Below the pieces are notes generated by a model. That model made no database searches. It had not been told where the DNA came from and was given only the letters and a program-made list of their open reading frames with translations. Below, one piece after another: positions 1-11,200 of a stretch of 64,000 nucleotides of DNA. How positions within the stretch are numbered: the stretch's first letter is position 1; every line of letters starts with the position of its first letter. The DNA comes from Typhlomys cinereus (lineage: Eukaryota > Chordata > Mammalia > Rodentia > Platacanthomyidae), in NCBI GenBank assembly GCA_023101885.1, contig JALPQD010000090.1, forward strand, positions 2,033,569-2,097,568. Reading direction: 5' to 3'. The position numbers and the translations under genes were made by a program.

Positions 1-624
1 CTGAAATATCTGAGTTGTTTTTTGAGCAGGGTGAGATATAGAGATCTGGTTTCCTTATACATGTGGATATCTAGTTATTGAAAATTATGCAGTGAATTTT
101 TTTGCTTGCATTTCAAAAAGTCAGATGGACTTATATCTGACCATCCACTCTGTTCTCTTGATCTAGCTTTGTACTATAACTGAGGTTTGTGTTATAACTC
201 AGCTATGGTGCTACCAGGATTATTTTTTTTTGCTCATTATGACATTGTTTCCGTTGTTTATGAATTTTAATATTATATTTTCTTGTTGTGTGGAGAATGT
301 TTTTGGAAGTTTCACTAGTATTCCATTAAATATGCAGATTAATCTTTACAAAATAGATGTTTTCACAGTATTAAGTCTTCTGATTCATGAACATGGGAGG
401 TCTTTCCCTCTAGTGTTTCCTCAATTTCTTTCTTCAATGTTTTAAAACTGTATTTGTAGACACTCTTCACTTCCTTGGCTAGGTGTATTAAAGATTGTTT
501 TTCTGATTTCTTTCTCAACAGGTCCATTATTGGTACATAGCAATTCCAGGAGATGACCAAGGTGGAGTTGATTTTGAACTCTTGATTCTTCTGCTTTCTA
601 CCTCTAGATTTCTGGGATAAAGGC
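1..624 (-). mobile_element. Old L1 LINE fragment, antisense (ORF2 3' part)
   Basis: The plus strand reads as the complement of L1 ORF2, including the characteristic stretch around CATGAACATGGGAGGTC near 390. The same fragment recurs at about 11530-12265, 18379-18870 and 28000-28560, each time between OR12D-like genes. It was therefore part of the ancestral duplication unit and not an independent insertion at each place. Confidence 0.75.
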
Positions 625-1020
625 TGTTGCAGTCTGCCTGCATGGTTGCTGATAAATGACCATCACACAGCTTAAGGGAACAAGGAGTTTACAACAGTCT
701 GGTTACAGTTCTCAGTCCAGCTTGAAGGGAGTGCATGTACCCAACACCAGGGGCTGAGGGAACTGGCCACCATCACCACATAACGGCTGAGAGGTGGACG
801 ATCCTTACTTGCCAGACCAGCAGGTCTGGTCAAGTGAACAGAAGGATGCCAACTCTCTCAACCAGCTCTTTGTGATTTATCCAGGGCCTAATCCCACCCA
901 CCATGGGCTGGGTCTTCCCCATCAGCTAGACAATCTCCTTCAGGTTTGGTCTGGACTCTATAAATATGCCCAGAGCTCAAACCTGCAACCATTAAGTTGA
1001 CACCTGTGCCCAACTTTGAC
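625..1020 (-). repeat. Dispersed ~400-bp repeat X, copy A
   Basis: Absent at the matching place in the next unit, where the text runs straight from GATAAAGGC into CCATGAACTACC (about 12250-12270). It is flanked by an 8-bp near-duplication (ATAAAGGC / ACAAAGGC). An inverted copy lies at 1235-1600, and related copies at 29325-29745 and 42030-42815. On its own sense strand it ends near an AATAAAA. Class uncertain: LTR-like or a non-autonomous DNA element. Confidence 0.6.
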
Positions 1021-1234
1021 AAAGGCCCATGAACCACCAGCCTGGGTTTTAATAATTCAGGGATTTGAACACAGGGTTTTGAGGATGCAAGGCTGATATT
1101 CTACCCATTGGGCTATATACTACAACAATTGGTGGCTATTAGAAAGACTAGATTTAGTTAATCAAACACAGATTAAACAAAAATCACAAGAAGTAGTTCA
1201 GTTTTATTACCAACAGGGAAGAACTCGTTAAGAA

Positions 1235-1600
1235 GATATCATAGTTAGGCACTGGATGTCAACTTGACAATTGAGGGTTTGAATTCTGAGCACATTTGTA
1301 GAGAATTAGTGGATAAGTTAAGAGATTATCTAGATGATGGAGAAGGCCCAGACAATGGTGGGTGGGACTAGGCCCTAGAATAAAATACAGAGAACTGGTT
1401 GAGAGAGTCGGCATGCTTGTGTACACTTGGCCAGACATTCTGGTCTGGTAAGTAAAGATTATCCCTCTCCTAGCTTTATGTAGATATGGTGTAGCCAGTT
1501 CCCTTGGCTCTAGGTGTTCGTGTGAGCTCTCCTGTCAGGCTGGACTGGGAACGTAACCTGACAATCTTAAGAGAAAATAAAACCTTTGTCCCCTTAAGGC
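1235..1600 (+). repeat. Dispersed ~400-bp repeat X, copy B (inverted relative to copy A)
   Basis: The reverse complement aligns by eye with 640-1030, sharing CCCACCCACCAT, the GACAATCTC-type block and the AAGTTGACA block. An AATAAAA motif lies near 1577 on this strand. Copies A and B face each other across about 215 bp and could form a long hairpin in RNA. Confidence 0.6.
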
Positions 1601-2150
1601 GTTTGATGATGATTTAATCAGCAATCATGCAGGCTAAGTGCTACAGAAGGGAAGAAGCACACTGCATCTCTCCACCCACACAGCCACAACGGCAACTGAA
1701 AACATTCAATGTGATCATCTTTGTGCCATCAAAATTATGTGACTGCTGTTTATTTCTCAACTTCTATTGTAAACGTTCCTTTCATTTTGTGAAAAACAGT
1801 ATTTCCAGTTACCAAGGAAGTTCCCATAATGAAAAGAAATGAAAATAAATTGGTGATGATACTATATTAGGTAACTAAGACCAGTGTGGCTCAGGTATCT
1901 AAAGCAAAGGTGCCAACATGGCAAGGAAAGAAAAAAATATCAAGAAGAAAACCATGGGGGAACACAGAGGGTTGCCCAGGGCTGCTCCCCCCCTTTTCAG
2001 GTGTGGAAGAGTTCTGTTTATTCTCACATCCAGTCACCTCAGCACAGGGGACAAGCTCTCCTGGGATTCAGTGTCTAGAGATCTGTCTCATTAATCACCC
2101 GCAGAGCTGCAGATGGCAGGCTTCTCAGGGTGAAGAATTGTGTGTCAGAA
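1601..2150 (+). promoter_or_regulatory. Conserved upstream/promoter block of OR12D-like copy 1
   Basis: This block is repeated upstream of all five OR12D-like genes. It holds an Olf/EBF-like sequence TCTCCTGGGA at 2057-2066 (two mismatches by eye to the O/E core TCCCNNGGGA) and, about 25 bp further on, CATTAATCA at 2089-2097, a homeodomain-type site. O/E plus homeodomain pairs are the known signature of OR promoters. The transcription start itself is not visible. Confidence 0.5.
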
Positions 2151-2251
2151 GCTCAGCATGAACCATCCCTTCAAGTTCTCCACAGTGCAGGTCATTTCTG
2201 TGCATAAACCTGAAAATATCCCTGACTTCGTAGTTCTGAGCAGCCAGTCAG
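2100..2251 (+). other. 5' leader exon of OR12D-like copy 1 (start approximate)
   Basis: Ends at a textbook donor, CAGTCAG|GTAAGAG, after 2251. The first in-exon ATG is at 2158, and 2158-2251 is open for 31 codons plus one base (peptide begins MNHPFKFSTVQV). Spliced to the acceptor at 4417-4418, the next bases CC ATG keep this frame, so the leader could be translated as an N-terminal extension of the receptor. The exon is conserved in all five units; its 5' end is inferred. Confidence 0.55.
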
Positions 2252-4418
2252 GTAAGAGAGAGAGAGTTAGGACTGAACTTGGAAGGATCCTGCATTTTCT
2301 GTTCTTTCAGGAATGGGTCGTCCATTTGTAATGATTACACTTCAGCATCCAGGATTCAAAGGTGGTTTCCCATCCTGGGATGGGCTTCTGGGAATGTCGT
2401 GAAGACATTTTGGTTTCTGTGCTTTTGTCATCATGCCTAGTCCTCTGAACATTCTCTGAAGCAAATCTGAAATCTCTAAATCCTGAAACTGTGGCAAAGA
2501 AAATCATCTCTTAAGCCTGTCTGGCAGCTCTTTTTCCTTAAAAGTTAAAAAAAAGGACATTCCCATATATGTTATTGGTATTTTATTGTTTTCTGGTTCT
2601 GGAAATCAAAAAGAACCTCTGGCATATGGCTTCATTTGCAGACAGGAGTGTTGAGTGTTTTCATAAACACACAAAATGTACTTACTCTTAAAGATACTTC
2701 TCTGGGTTATTTTAAATGATTGAATCATTTCTCGTAAATTCTTCCAGCAATAAACTTATAATTCCATGGGTTCTTTATATGCTTTTCCGTTTGCTAATTT
2801 TGCTTTAGTCACACCCAGTTGTCTTTATCTAGTGATCTCTCAAACCTTAGATGGCTTCCAAGTTGTGAGAATCATTGTAAGGCTCTTTGGAAATTCCTTT
2901 GGGATTTCTCTCAGCACCCCCAACTCTGTGGTCTCTCCTCAGCCCTCACAATCCGGTCTTCCCTTCCATATACAAAATCTGATCCACTACATCTTCCATG
3001 ACAGGAACAAAGAGAAAGATACTTCCCATACTCCTATTTGCTTTGACAGGTGTATCTGAAGGAGATAAAACCCAATTCAAAAGACTATCTGCTTTTCAGT
3101 AAATTGTGACAATGCTGTCATCATTATTATTTTTATGTTTCCTGAAGAGTTTTAAGGGTCATTAAAACATAATACCTTAATTATACAAATTAAATGAAAA
3201 AGATGAATCCTGCTAAGGAAACGCTGTATTTTTTATTTGCTAAAACAGAGGACTAAGTATAGAAATAACTTTTTTTGAGGAAAGATGAGCTGACAGGCTT
3301 GGAAAAAATAGACATGAGGCTGAAGACTTCAGGGACCATAACTGAAAACATAATTACCATTGTTACTAGTAGTGCTAGGAGAGAGGAAGATAGCCTCAAT
3401 TTCTGAGATATGAGCTTAACTAAGTTAAATAAAACAGGACTTAGGAAACAGATCACAAGGGAAGGCTGTATTCAAGGGGATGGAGGCCGCATACACAGGT
3501 AACATGAGGGAGGAACCCTGAGTGCGCAGGGAAAGACCTGTTTTTTCAGGGACTCAGGACCTAGAAAGTATTTATTTAAAAAAATCTTAGAACAATTGTG
3601 AAAATAGAGCACAGTAAAGCAAAATTTGTGTCATGAGAAGTAATTCGGATCTGGTGTGCCTTTGTACTAATCATAGGACTTGAGAGTCTGAGGTAGGTAA
3701 ATCCCAGCAAATCAGAGGTCAACTGGGCTTATAGGAGACAGTGTCTCAAACCAAACCAAATCAAACTTAATCAAACCACCCCTCCTTAAGATTCTTTTTA
3801 AATATGTTAAAGCTCAGATTATAGAAAGACTGTCATCATCAAATATAGTCGTGAAAAATTTTATGCGCATACCTGGCCATGCTGTTGTATAATTTAAAGT
3901 CATGTTTAGCTCCCTGACATCTCTGCCATTTGTCCTATGCTGTGCCAAGGCTTTTCTTCCTTTCAAAGACTGAGTGACTGAAATAAATCCATGTCTACCT
4001 GCTCTCCCCCCAAAAATCTTTGATGAGTTGTCTGACCTGTCAGAGATATCGGCCTGGTAGATTATTTTTCAAACCTGTTTGCTGTTAAACGTGACTTAAG
4101 AAATGAAAGGATAGTTGAGTCAAAAATGTCAATTCTCACACTGAAGAAAATAGTAGGCTGGAAGTTTGTCTGAATACCTAAAAGAAAGAAGTTATTTAAG
4201 GTGATGTAATAAGTTAGATGATGCTACATGTCACAATCCCCACCAAAACCTAGGCTCAATATTTAAGGTGCTAATGGGAAGATACCAGAAAGGATTTATT
4301 GGGTGGTCTTATGGATAACAGTATTATCTCATGAAGTATTTTGGTCCCAGCAAGAAGTATATTGATTTGAAAGACTGATGGGGATAGTGTTCCACAGTTA
4401 CTTTGTGTTTTTTTGAAG
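2252..4418 (+). other. Intron between leader and coding exon, copy 1
   Basis: Bounded by GTAAGAG at 2252 and a pyrimidine-rich tract with GAAG ending at 4418. An acceptor-like TCTGTTCTTTCAG lies only 59 nt from the donor (ends at 2310) and is conserved in all copies. The intron carries a B1-like SINE remnant near 3655-3775; otherwise it is paralogous intron sequence without genes. Confidence 0.5.
3655..3775 (+). mobile_element. B1-like (7SL-derived) SINE remnant
   Basis: Reads as a degraded B1: a GGTGTG start, a block resembling CTTTAATCCCAGCA, GAGGTAGGTAAATC, and a GTGTCTCAAACCAAACC tail that becomes A-rich. Diverged from the mouse consensus. Confidence 0.5.
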
Positions 4419-4420
4419 CC

Positions 4421-5347
4421 ATGCAGAATCAAACTTCCATCACTGAATTTCTCCTCTTGGGAGTGACAGACATACAGGACCCACAGCCACTTCTCTTTAC
4501 CATGTTTCTCATCATCTACTTTGTCAACGTGGCTGGGAACGGAGCCATCCTGATGGTCGTCATCTCAGATCCAAGACTGCACTCTCCTATGTATTTCTTC
4601 CTGGGAAACCTGGCGTGTCTAGACATCTGCTACTCCACCGTGACAGTGCCTAAGATGCTGGAGAACCTCCTTTCCACCAGGAAAGTGATTTCTTTCTTGG
4701 GATGCATAACTCAGCTTCATTTCTTCCACTTTTTTGGTAGCACTGAAGCCCTACTGCTGGCAGTGATGGCGTTTGACCGCTTCGTGGCCATCTGCAAACC
4801 TCTCCATTACCCTGTCATCATGAACCGTCAGCTCTGCATTCAGCTGGTGGTCACCGTCTGGACCGCTGGTTTTCTCCATGCTCTGCTTCACTCTGTGATG
4901 ACATCTCATTTGGACTTCTGTGGCCCCAACCACATCCATCACTTCTTCTGTGATGTTAAACCACTGCTTGATCTGGCCTGTGGGAGCACTGAGCTCAACC
5001 TGTGGCTGCTCAACACCGTCACGGGGACCATTGCCATTGGCTCCTTGTCTCTTATATTTTTCTCCTATTTCTACATCATCACCTACCTCTTCCTCAAGAC
5101 CTTTTCTTGCAGCATGCTTCAGAAAGCGCTGTCCACATGTGCCTCTCACTTCATGGTCGTTGTTCTTTTCTATGCTCCTGTCCTCATCATCTACATCTGT
5201 CCTTCTTCAGGAAATTCTCTGGACCAGGACCAGGCAATTGCCATCATGTACACTGTGGTCACTCCTGCTCTCAATCCACTCATCTACACCCTCAGGAACA
5301 ATGAGGTGAGGGCAACCTTGAATAGGATGATCAGGAGAAGATTTTAA
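4421..5347 (+). CDS. Or12d: Olfactory receptor, OR12D-like copy 1
   Basis: Class A GPCR of the odorant receptor family, 308 residues from ATG 4421, expected in the ciliary membrane of olfactory neurons coupling to Golf. It has an N-linked site (NQT) at residues 3-5, GNGAI in TM1, LHSPMYFFLGNLACLD in TM2, the TM3-end motif MAFDRFVAICKPLHYP, the cysteine-rich second extracellular loop (CGPNHIHHFFCDVKPLL), KALSTCASHF in TM6 and PALNPLIYTLRN in TM7. It resembles human OR12D2/OR12D3, from memory. A CTT codon at 4403 can be read as an upstream start, but the ATG matches the paralogues. An acceptor (GAAG) ends two bases before this ATG, at 4418. Splicing from the leader exon would also place an ATG at 2158 in frame, giving a possible longer protein. 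Full length, no lesions seen. Confidence 0.93.
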   Translation: MQNQTSITEFLLLGVTDIQDPQPLLFTMFLIIYFVNVAGNGAILMVVISDPRLHSPMYFFLGNLACLDICYSTVTVPKMLENLLSTRKVISFLGCITQLHFFHFFGSTEALLLAVMAFDRFVAICKPLHYPVIMNRQLCIQLVVTVWTAGFLHALLHSVMTSHLDFCGPNHIHHFFCDVKPLLDLACGSTELNLWLLNTVTGTIAIGSLSLIFFSYFYIITYLFLKTFSCSMLQKALSTCASHFMVVVLFYAPVLIIYICPSSGNSLDQDQAIAIMYTVVTPALNPLIYTLRNNEVRATLNRMIRRRF

Positions 5348-5774
5348 TCTGAAGAAATCTGGAATATTTTTCTGGGGCAATAGCTGTGTGGTCAGAAGAC
5401 TCATCACTTTATTTTTCAAGTTGTAGTACTGTGCATTACAGATCATGATGGATAATGGAAAAAAAGGAAATTATAATTCGCTTGTATGAAATGATCTTTT
5501 CACAGTTGATTCAAAGTAACCTTGAACCTATAGTTTCTCACTCCAAAATCTGACTTCTGAGTTTTTTTTACATGTCAGTTGATAATCTTGTCTACTGAAA
5601 CATTTACATGTTTTCTCCTACCCAATTAGGTGTAAGAACTTGTTATATAATTAGGTTGTAAGAAATGAGTAGTACCTAGGTTTTTTTCTTAAGTGATACT
5701 TTTCAGTTAACATGTACTAGTAAATTCGATGAATAAAGTTATTATATTTTCATATTCATTCAAGTTCAAAGTTT
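5348..5774 (+). other. 3' flank / putative 3' UTR of copy 1
   Basis: No open frame of interest. AATAAA at 5732-5737, about 385 bp past the stop, is the first good poly(A) signal and may end the transcript. Confidence 0.35.
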
Positions 5775-5852
5775 AAAAAAAATTTTATTACATTTATTCA
5801 ATTGTGCATGTGTGCACGTGTGTATGTGTGTGTATGTATGTGTGTATGTATG

Positions 5853-5901
<49 letters not shown>

Positions 5902-6110
5902 AGAACCACGGACGGATTCGGGAACCACTATGGACCACCTCCACCTCCTCCTTGTTTACTTTCCAGGGGATTCACAGGCTCTGCCCTACCAGGACCAGAA
6001 AAGCAGGCCGCCCGCTTCTGCCTGGCATCTATACTGGGGTCTAGGATCCGAACTTGGGACCTTCCACCTGCAAGGAAGAGTCTTAATCCCTGAGCCACCT
6101 CTCCAGCCCC
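5775..6110 (-). mobile_element. Young B2-headed SINE with (TG)n tail
   Basis: Flanked by a 15-bp target-site duplication, TCAAGTTCAAAGTTT (5760-5774) and TCAAGGTCAAAGTTT (6111-6125). The right end, read on the minus strand, is a tRNA-like head GGGGCTGGAGAGGTGGCTCA with A and B boxes. The left end is a TG-rich simple repeat that is the element's CA tail. Near-identical copies lie at 23968, 41139 and 55230. Confidence 0.8.
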
Positions 6111-6149
6111 TCAAGGTCAAAGTTTTAAGAAATAAATTTTTTGACTTAT

Positions 6150-6779
6150 CTGTGAGATTCAGAAATTTTTTGAGGCATTTATGTTTCTGTTTTTGATATT
6201 TATTGAATGTGGACCATGTTCCTTCTCATACTCTTGCTTCCATCCTTTCTTCTTCCATTCCTTGTTTCCACTAGTTCTCTTTATTCCTCTGGATTCATTC
6301 GTTTATACTTTCCTGTGATATATAAATACATGCTTTACCTACATATATACTTCTCATATATAAAGTCTAGGACCCACCAATGAGAAAGAGCACATGATAT
6401 TTCTCTCTCTGAAATTGATTTAATCCAATAGGAGTATTTCTAGTTGTATCCCTTTTCCTTAAAACAATATAACTTTATTTATGGCTGAAAATATTTCTTG
6501 TTTGAAATGCTACATTTTCCTCATCCATTCCTGTTTTGTTGTACAACTAGGTTAGTTCCACAGTGTAGGGATTGTGACTGTGGGGCAATAAACACTGCTG
6601 TGCATGAATTTCTGTGACAGGTTAACCTGGATCTTTTGTATAGCTGCATCACAGAGATGGACAGTTAGTGTTTTGAGAAAACTCCACTCTGACCTTCGTA
6701 GTGTCTGGACTAGTTCACATTCCCACAGGCAGTGTATTAGGGTTCCTCTTATCAATATTCACAAAACATTTGTTTTTTT
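6150..6779 (-). mobile_element. Old antisense L1 fragment, part 1 (unit 1-2)
   Basis: Complement of the L1 ORF2 3' end (block around GCAATAAACACTGCTGTGCA near 6586). The same text follows copies 2, 3 and 4 (16370, 27010 and 40330). Here it is interrupted by the insertion at 6780-7861 and resumes at 7862. Confidence 0.65.
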
Positions 6780-7861
6780 AACGCTGAATTGGGACAACCA
6801 AACCCTCAATTAGATTCGAGTTTCTTCATATCCATGACAAGGCTCGCTTGGAGCCATCTACACGAGATGCGACTCACTCGTCTCGGCCTTCCATAGCCAT
6901 CTACGCCTTTGTGTTAAGCACTGTAATTATGCACAGGCAAACAAATGTACAAACAGACTTCAAAAAGGTCCCATCAGAAGAGGAAAGTAACCGGCCAAAG
7001 GCGATTTGATGCAACTCCTGCTCCTGGTCCATTCGACCTCAGTGATCACGTGAGGCTCCTTCGTGGACCGTGGAGGTGGTGCTGGGAAAATCGCTCCCCC
7101 CACCATCACTTCTCAAAAGGACCTTGTGGCCAGGTGGCAGGGTTGATGGGCTCCTGACCCCCAAATAGTCCATCTTGCCTGGAGCATACGACCCTCCCCA
7201 GCAATTCCCAAAGAGGACCCTTTACATCCTGAGATTCACAGAGCAAACCCTCTGGCCGATATCCTTACACGGGCCTCACCTATTCCCTCTTACATCCCCA
7301 CGCTCTTTTACAGTGCATGAAGGGGGCGTCAAGAACAGGGTCTGGGCCAAGTGGCGCTTCTGATCACCCAAGTGCAATGCACGAAGATTCGATACTAATG
7401 AGACTCAAATTTTCCAGGACGGAAGCAGCAGCCAGATGATAAGTCATAGGTGGGAAGCGATGATCTCACGACCCCAAAGCATTCAGCTAAGACGAGGAAG
7501 GCTAAACATGGAACCCAGCCAAGGCGCCATCCCAGGGGGCTGAATCTGGAAGTCAGTTCAGGGGAAGGGAGGGAGGGTTGAGGGCTCAGCCACGTCTTCA
7601 CCGCAGCAGGGAGGGCTTGACTGACGGAGTGGTACAGGCGCAGTGAGGGGCATGGGCATCTCCATCGCTGTTTCCTGCATCTCAACCACATTGTCTTTTT
7701 TCTTTTGATTGACATTTCTATCCGGGTACAGCATGGTGCTGCGGCGCCCTTATGCATGGTATAATCATCTCGCAATCCTGACAGGTACCAGAATGGGATC
7801 AGCAAGAATTAAGTCAGGCTGGGTCAAGAAGGGATCTTGGAAAAGCTGAAAAACCAAGTCC
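6780..7861 (-). pseudogene. Probable retrocopy (processed pseudogene) of an unidentified gene
   Basis: This 1.08-kb block splits the old L1 and has flanking duplications AAAACATTTGTTTTTTT (6763-6779) and AAAACATTGTTTTTTT (7862-7877). Its composition is unlike the surroundings: higher GC, many CpGs, no repeat text. A run of T follows the left duplication, as expected for the poly(A) tail of a minus-strand copy. On the minus strand 7395-7805 is open, and adjoining frames also read as protein-like text broken by stops. I do not recognise the parent gene. The left half looks like 3' UTR. Confidence 0.5.
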
Positions 7862-8215
7862 AAAACATTGTTTTTTTGTTTTGTTTTGTTTTTGTTTTTT
7901 TTTTTTTTAAATAATGGAAGCTAATGTTGTTTTGATTTTCATTTCCTTGACAGCTAGTAAAGTTAAACAATTGTGTTTCTTAGACAATCATATTTTATAC
8001 TTTGAGAGTTCTCATTAGCCACTTATCGATTAGGTTGTTTCATATTTTGGTGCTTATCTTTTTAAAGGTTCTTTAAATATAGTAGATATGTATCTGTAAG
8101 TGAAGAGCTGGCAAAGACTTTCTTATATTTGAAGGTTGTCCCTTCACTCAGTAGACTGTCTCTTCGTTGTTTGAAAGATTTTAATTTCACAAGTCTCCAT
8201 GTGTTGATTTTTAAA
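7862..8215 (-). mobile_element. Old antisense L1 fragment, part 2
   Basis: Continues the L1 text broken at 6779. The uninterrupted version in the next unit runs at 16920-17205 (GATTTGCATTTC, then a TTAGGTTGTTT block). Confidence 0.6.
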
Positions 8216-11200
8216 AATAATGTTTAAATTTTTTCCTAGTTTTACAGTTATGAGTACTTATAGCCTTCCTTTTTCCCTCCCCTTCTTTCCATCCCTTCCC
8301 TTTTCTTCTTCAATCCTTCCCACTCCCTCCTACCCTCCTGCTTGTCCACTTCTTAGGAGGTTCTTATGGGATTATCTTCCACAATCTTAGAGTTCTTTTT
8401 ATAAGTCCCCCTGTCCCTCCTATATCCCATCCATTCAAACCTCCCTAAGGTATTTTCTCAATTATTTCTTCCCTTATCTTATTTGCCATGGTATCCTAAA
8501 TTTCCCCCTTGAAAGATTTCACCCAAACCACACCTTCTCACCTTCCCACTCATTAATTTTCAAATTTTCTGACTCTTACAGTAATTCCAAGCCAAGTATT
8601 CTGATAATAATATCAATGCCAACATTTGCATAGAAGAGAGAACATGCATCATTTATCTTTGTGTCTGAGATAACTCACTCCATATTAAATTTAGTAGCTT
8701 TTCATCCATTTACCAGCAAATTCCACAATCTCATTCTTTCTGATGGCTAAATTCTATACTCATATACATATTCTATTGTGTATATGCACCACCTTTTCAT
8801 TACTCATTCTTCTGTTGATAAACATGTTGACTGATTCCACTTTCTTACATTGTGAATAGAGCTGTGATAAATATAGGTGAACAAATGTCTTCCCATGTGC
8901 TTCTTTTAGGATTGGTTTGTTGCTTTTTTCCCCTAAGCCTTTCAGATATAACATTAAGCCACTTAATTGGGATCGTTCCCTTTTTGTGACACAGGTATTT
9001 AGTGCTATAAACTTTCCTCTTAGGACTTCTTTCAGTGTGTCTCATTGATTTTGGTGGGATGTATGAGCATTTTCATTGGCTTCAGGGAAGTTTTTAATTT
9101 CTTGTTTTATTTCATTTTCAACATATTACACATTCAAAATGTGTTATTTAGTTTCCATGAGTTTGTGTGGTTTCTATTGTTTCCTTTGTTGTTGATGTCT
9201 ACCTTTATTTCATGATAGTCAGATAGTATGCTATGAATGATTTCAATTTTTTTGTATTTATGGAGGTTTGATTTGTGTTCTAGCTTATGGTCTATTTTTG
9301 AGAATGTTCCATGGGCTGCTGAGAAGAATGTGCATTTTTTAGTGTTTGAGTGAAATGTTCTATAGATATCTGTCAGGTCCATTTGATTTATGGTTTCATT
9401 TAGCTCCAATGTGTTTCTGCTTAGTTTTTGACCCACTGATCTATCTAATGGTGTGATTGGGGTATTGAAGTCTCCTTCTATCATTGTCTTTAGCTTGATT
9501 AATTGTTTTCCCTCCTAGTGTTTGTTTGATGAATTTGGTTGTTCTTTTGTTTGTTGCATTTAACTTTAGGATTCTAAGATCCTCCTGCTAGAATTTTCTC
9601 TCAGCTAAGATGCAGTATCTATTTGTGTCTCTTATGGTTTGCTTTAGTTTGGAGTCTGTTTTGTCTGATATTGAGATGGCAACTCCTGCTTGTTTCCTCT
9701 TCCTGTTTGCTTGGAATACCTTTGAGCATCTTTTCACCCTGAGAAAGTGTCTATCTTTTATGGTGAGGTATATTTCTTGGAGGCAGAGAGTTTTATTCAA
9801 GTTATAAGCCCATGTCTCTTGATTGAGGAGTTGAATCCATTGGCATTTAAAATTATTATTGAAAGGTGTTGGTTTCTGGCATTTTGTTGATCTTGTGATG
9901 TTTACATTTTTTCATCCCTTATTCAGCTCTTGTGCTGGTTTTATTACTTTTTGCTCCTTTGATGTGTTTATCATTCTCTTCCATCTTGTACATTTTTCCA
10001 ATATTCTTTGTAACCATGGCTTAGTGGCCATATAATTTTAGCCTGTTTCTGTTATGGAATATTTTTCTTTGACCTTCTATTATGACCATCAGTTTTGCTA
10101 ATATAATAATATGGGCAGTCATTTGTATTCATTCAGAAGTTGTATTATGTCTCTGAGCCCTTCTAGCTTTTACCATTTGCATTGAGAAATTGTTATTTTT
10201 ATTGATTTGCCTCGTCATGAGACTTTCTCCTTCTGTCTTGCAGCTCTTAAGATCTTGTATTTAATGTATACATTTGGTGAGCGGACTATCATATGTTCTG
10301 ATGTGTTTTTTTGTTTTGTTTTGTTTTGGTTATTTAGTGTTCTGTATGCCTCTTTGCATGATGGATGCTCCTCTGTGTGTCTATTTCTGGGATACCCAAG
10401 ATTCATATTTTGGGTCTTTTGAAGGGGTCCCAGAGTTCCTGTATGTTCTGTTCAAGTGTGTTTCTATTTATCAGTTTCTCTCATTGACTTATCAACCTCT
10501 TTTATCTATCTTCCAGTTCTGAGATTCTGTTTTATACATGATCAGTTCTATTTTTGAGACTCTCTGTTGAATTTTTATTATGCTGTTTACATTTTTAGTT
10601 CTAGTGTTATGTTAGTCTTGGCTTTCTTCAGTGTTTCTATATTTGTTTGCAGATCACTTTGGTCTTTTTTCAGTGTTTCTAGATCTGTTTTCAGGCTATT
10701 TTCATTCTAGCTGTGTCTTGTTTGTGTTTTCTTGATTTTCTTTCCTGATTTTGTCGTGTTTTCAAATTTGCTTATCTATGTTCTGTTGGAGCAGTTTCAA
10801 CATATTTAAAATTGATCTTTGGAATTCATCGTCCTGGTTATTATTTTCTTGGATATCTCCCAATGGGCTATTCTCTGTGGCATCTGAAGCCTTGGGATTG
10901 GTGATCTCAAGGGGAGACATGTCTTCTTGGCTTCTTGAGTGTTTTGTGTTTTTCCTGTGTGATGTTGACATCTGGAATTAGGTTGTCACTTATTTTCCTT
11001 GATTTATACTGTTCTCTTGCTTATGTGTCTACTGCCTGAGTTAGGATTTCAATTTGTTCATACTGTTCTTAGGATGAGTAGATACTGATTGTAGTTTTAT
11101 TTTATGTCACTGGGTACTTACCTTTGTTGGGATAGTGTTCTTCTATCTGAGATTTTTCAGCACTTGGATGATCTTTGTAGTGTCCTTTTTTTTGTGTTTG

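Noticed and set aside
5804..6196. ORFs starting with Cys/Val repeats here and at 17241, 22645, 23963, 41098 and 55160
   Set aside because: Translated (TG)n plus SINE body; the same peptide recurs at each SINE copy.
9134..9484. Protein resembling an endonuclease ([13 protein letters not shown])
   Set aside because: Real homology, but to L1 ORF2; it is part of a dead LINE and not a host gene. The same holds for 32493-33037, 31241-31474 and 58935-59180.
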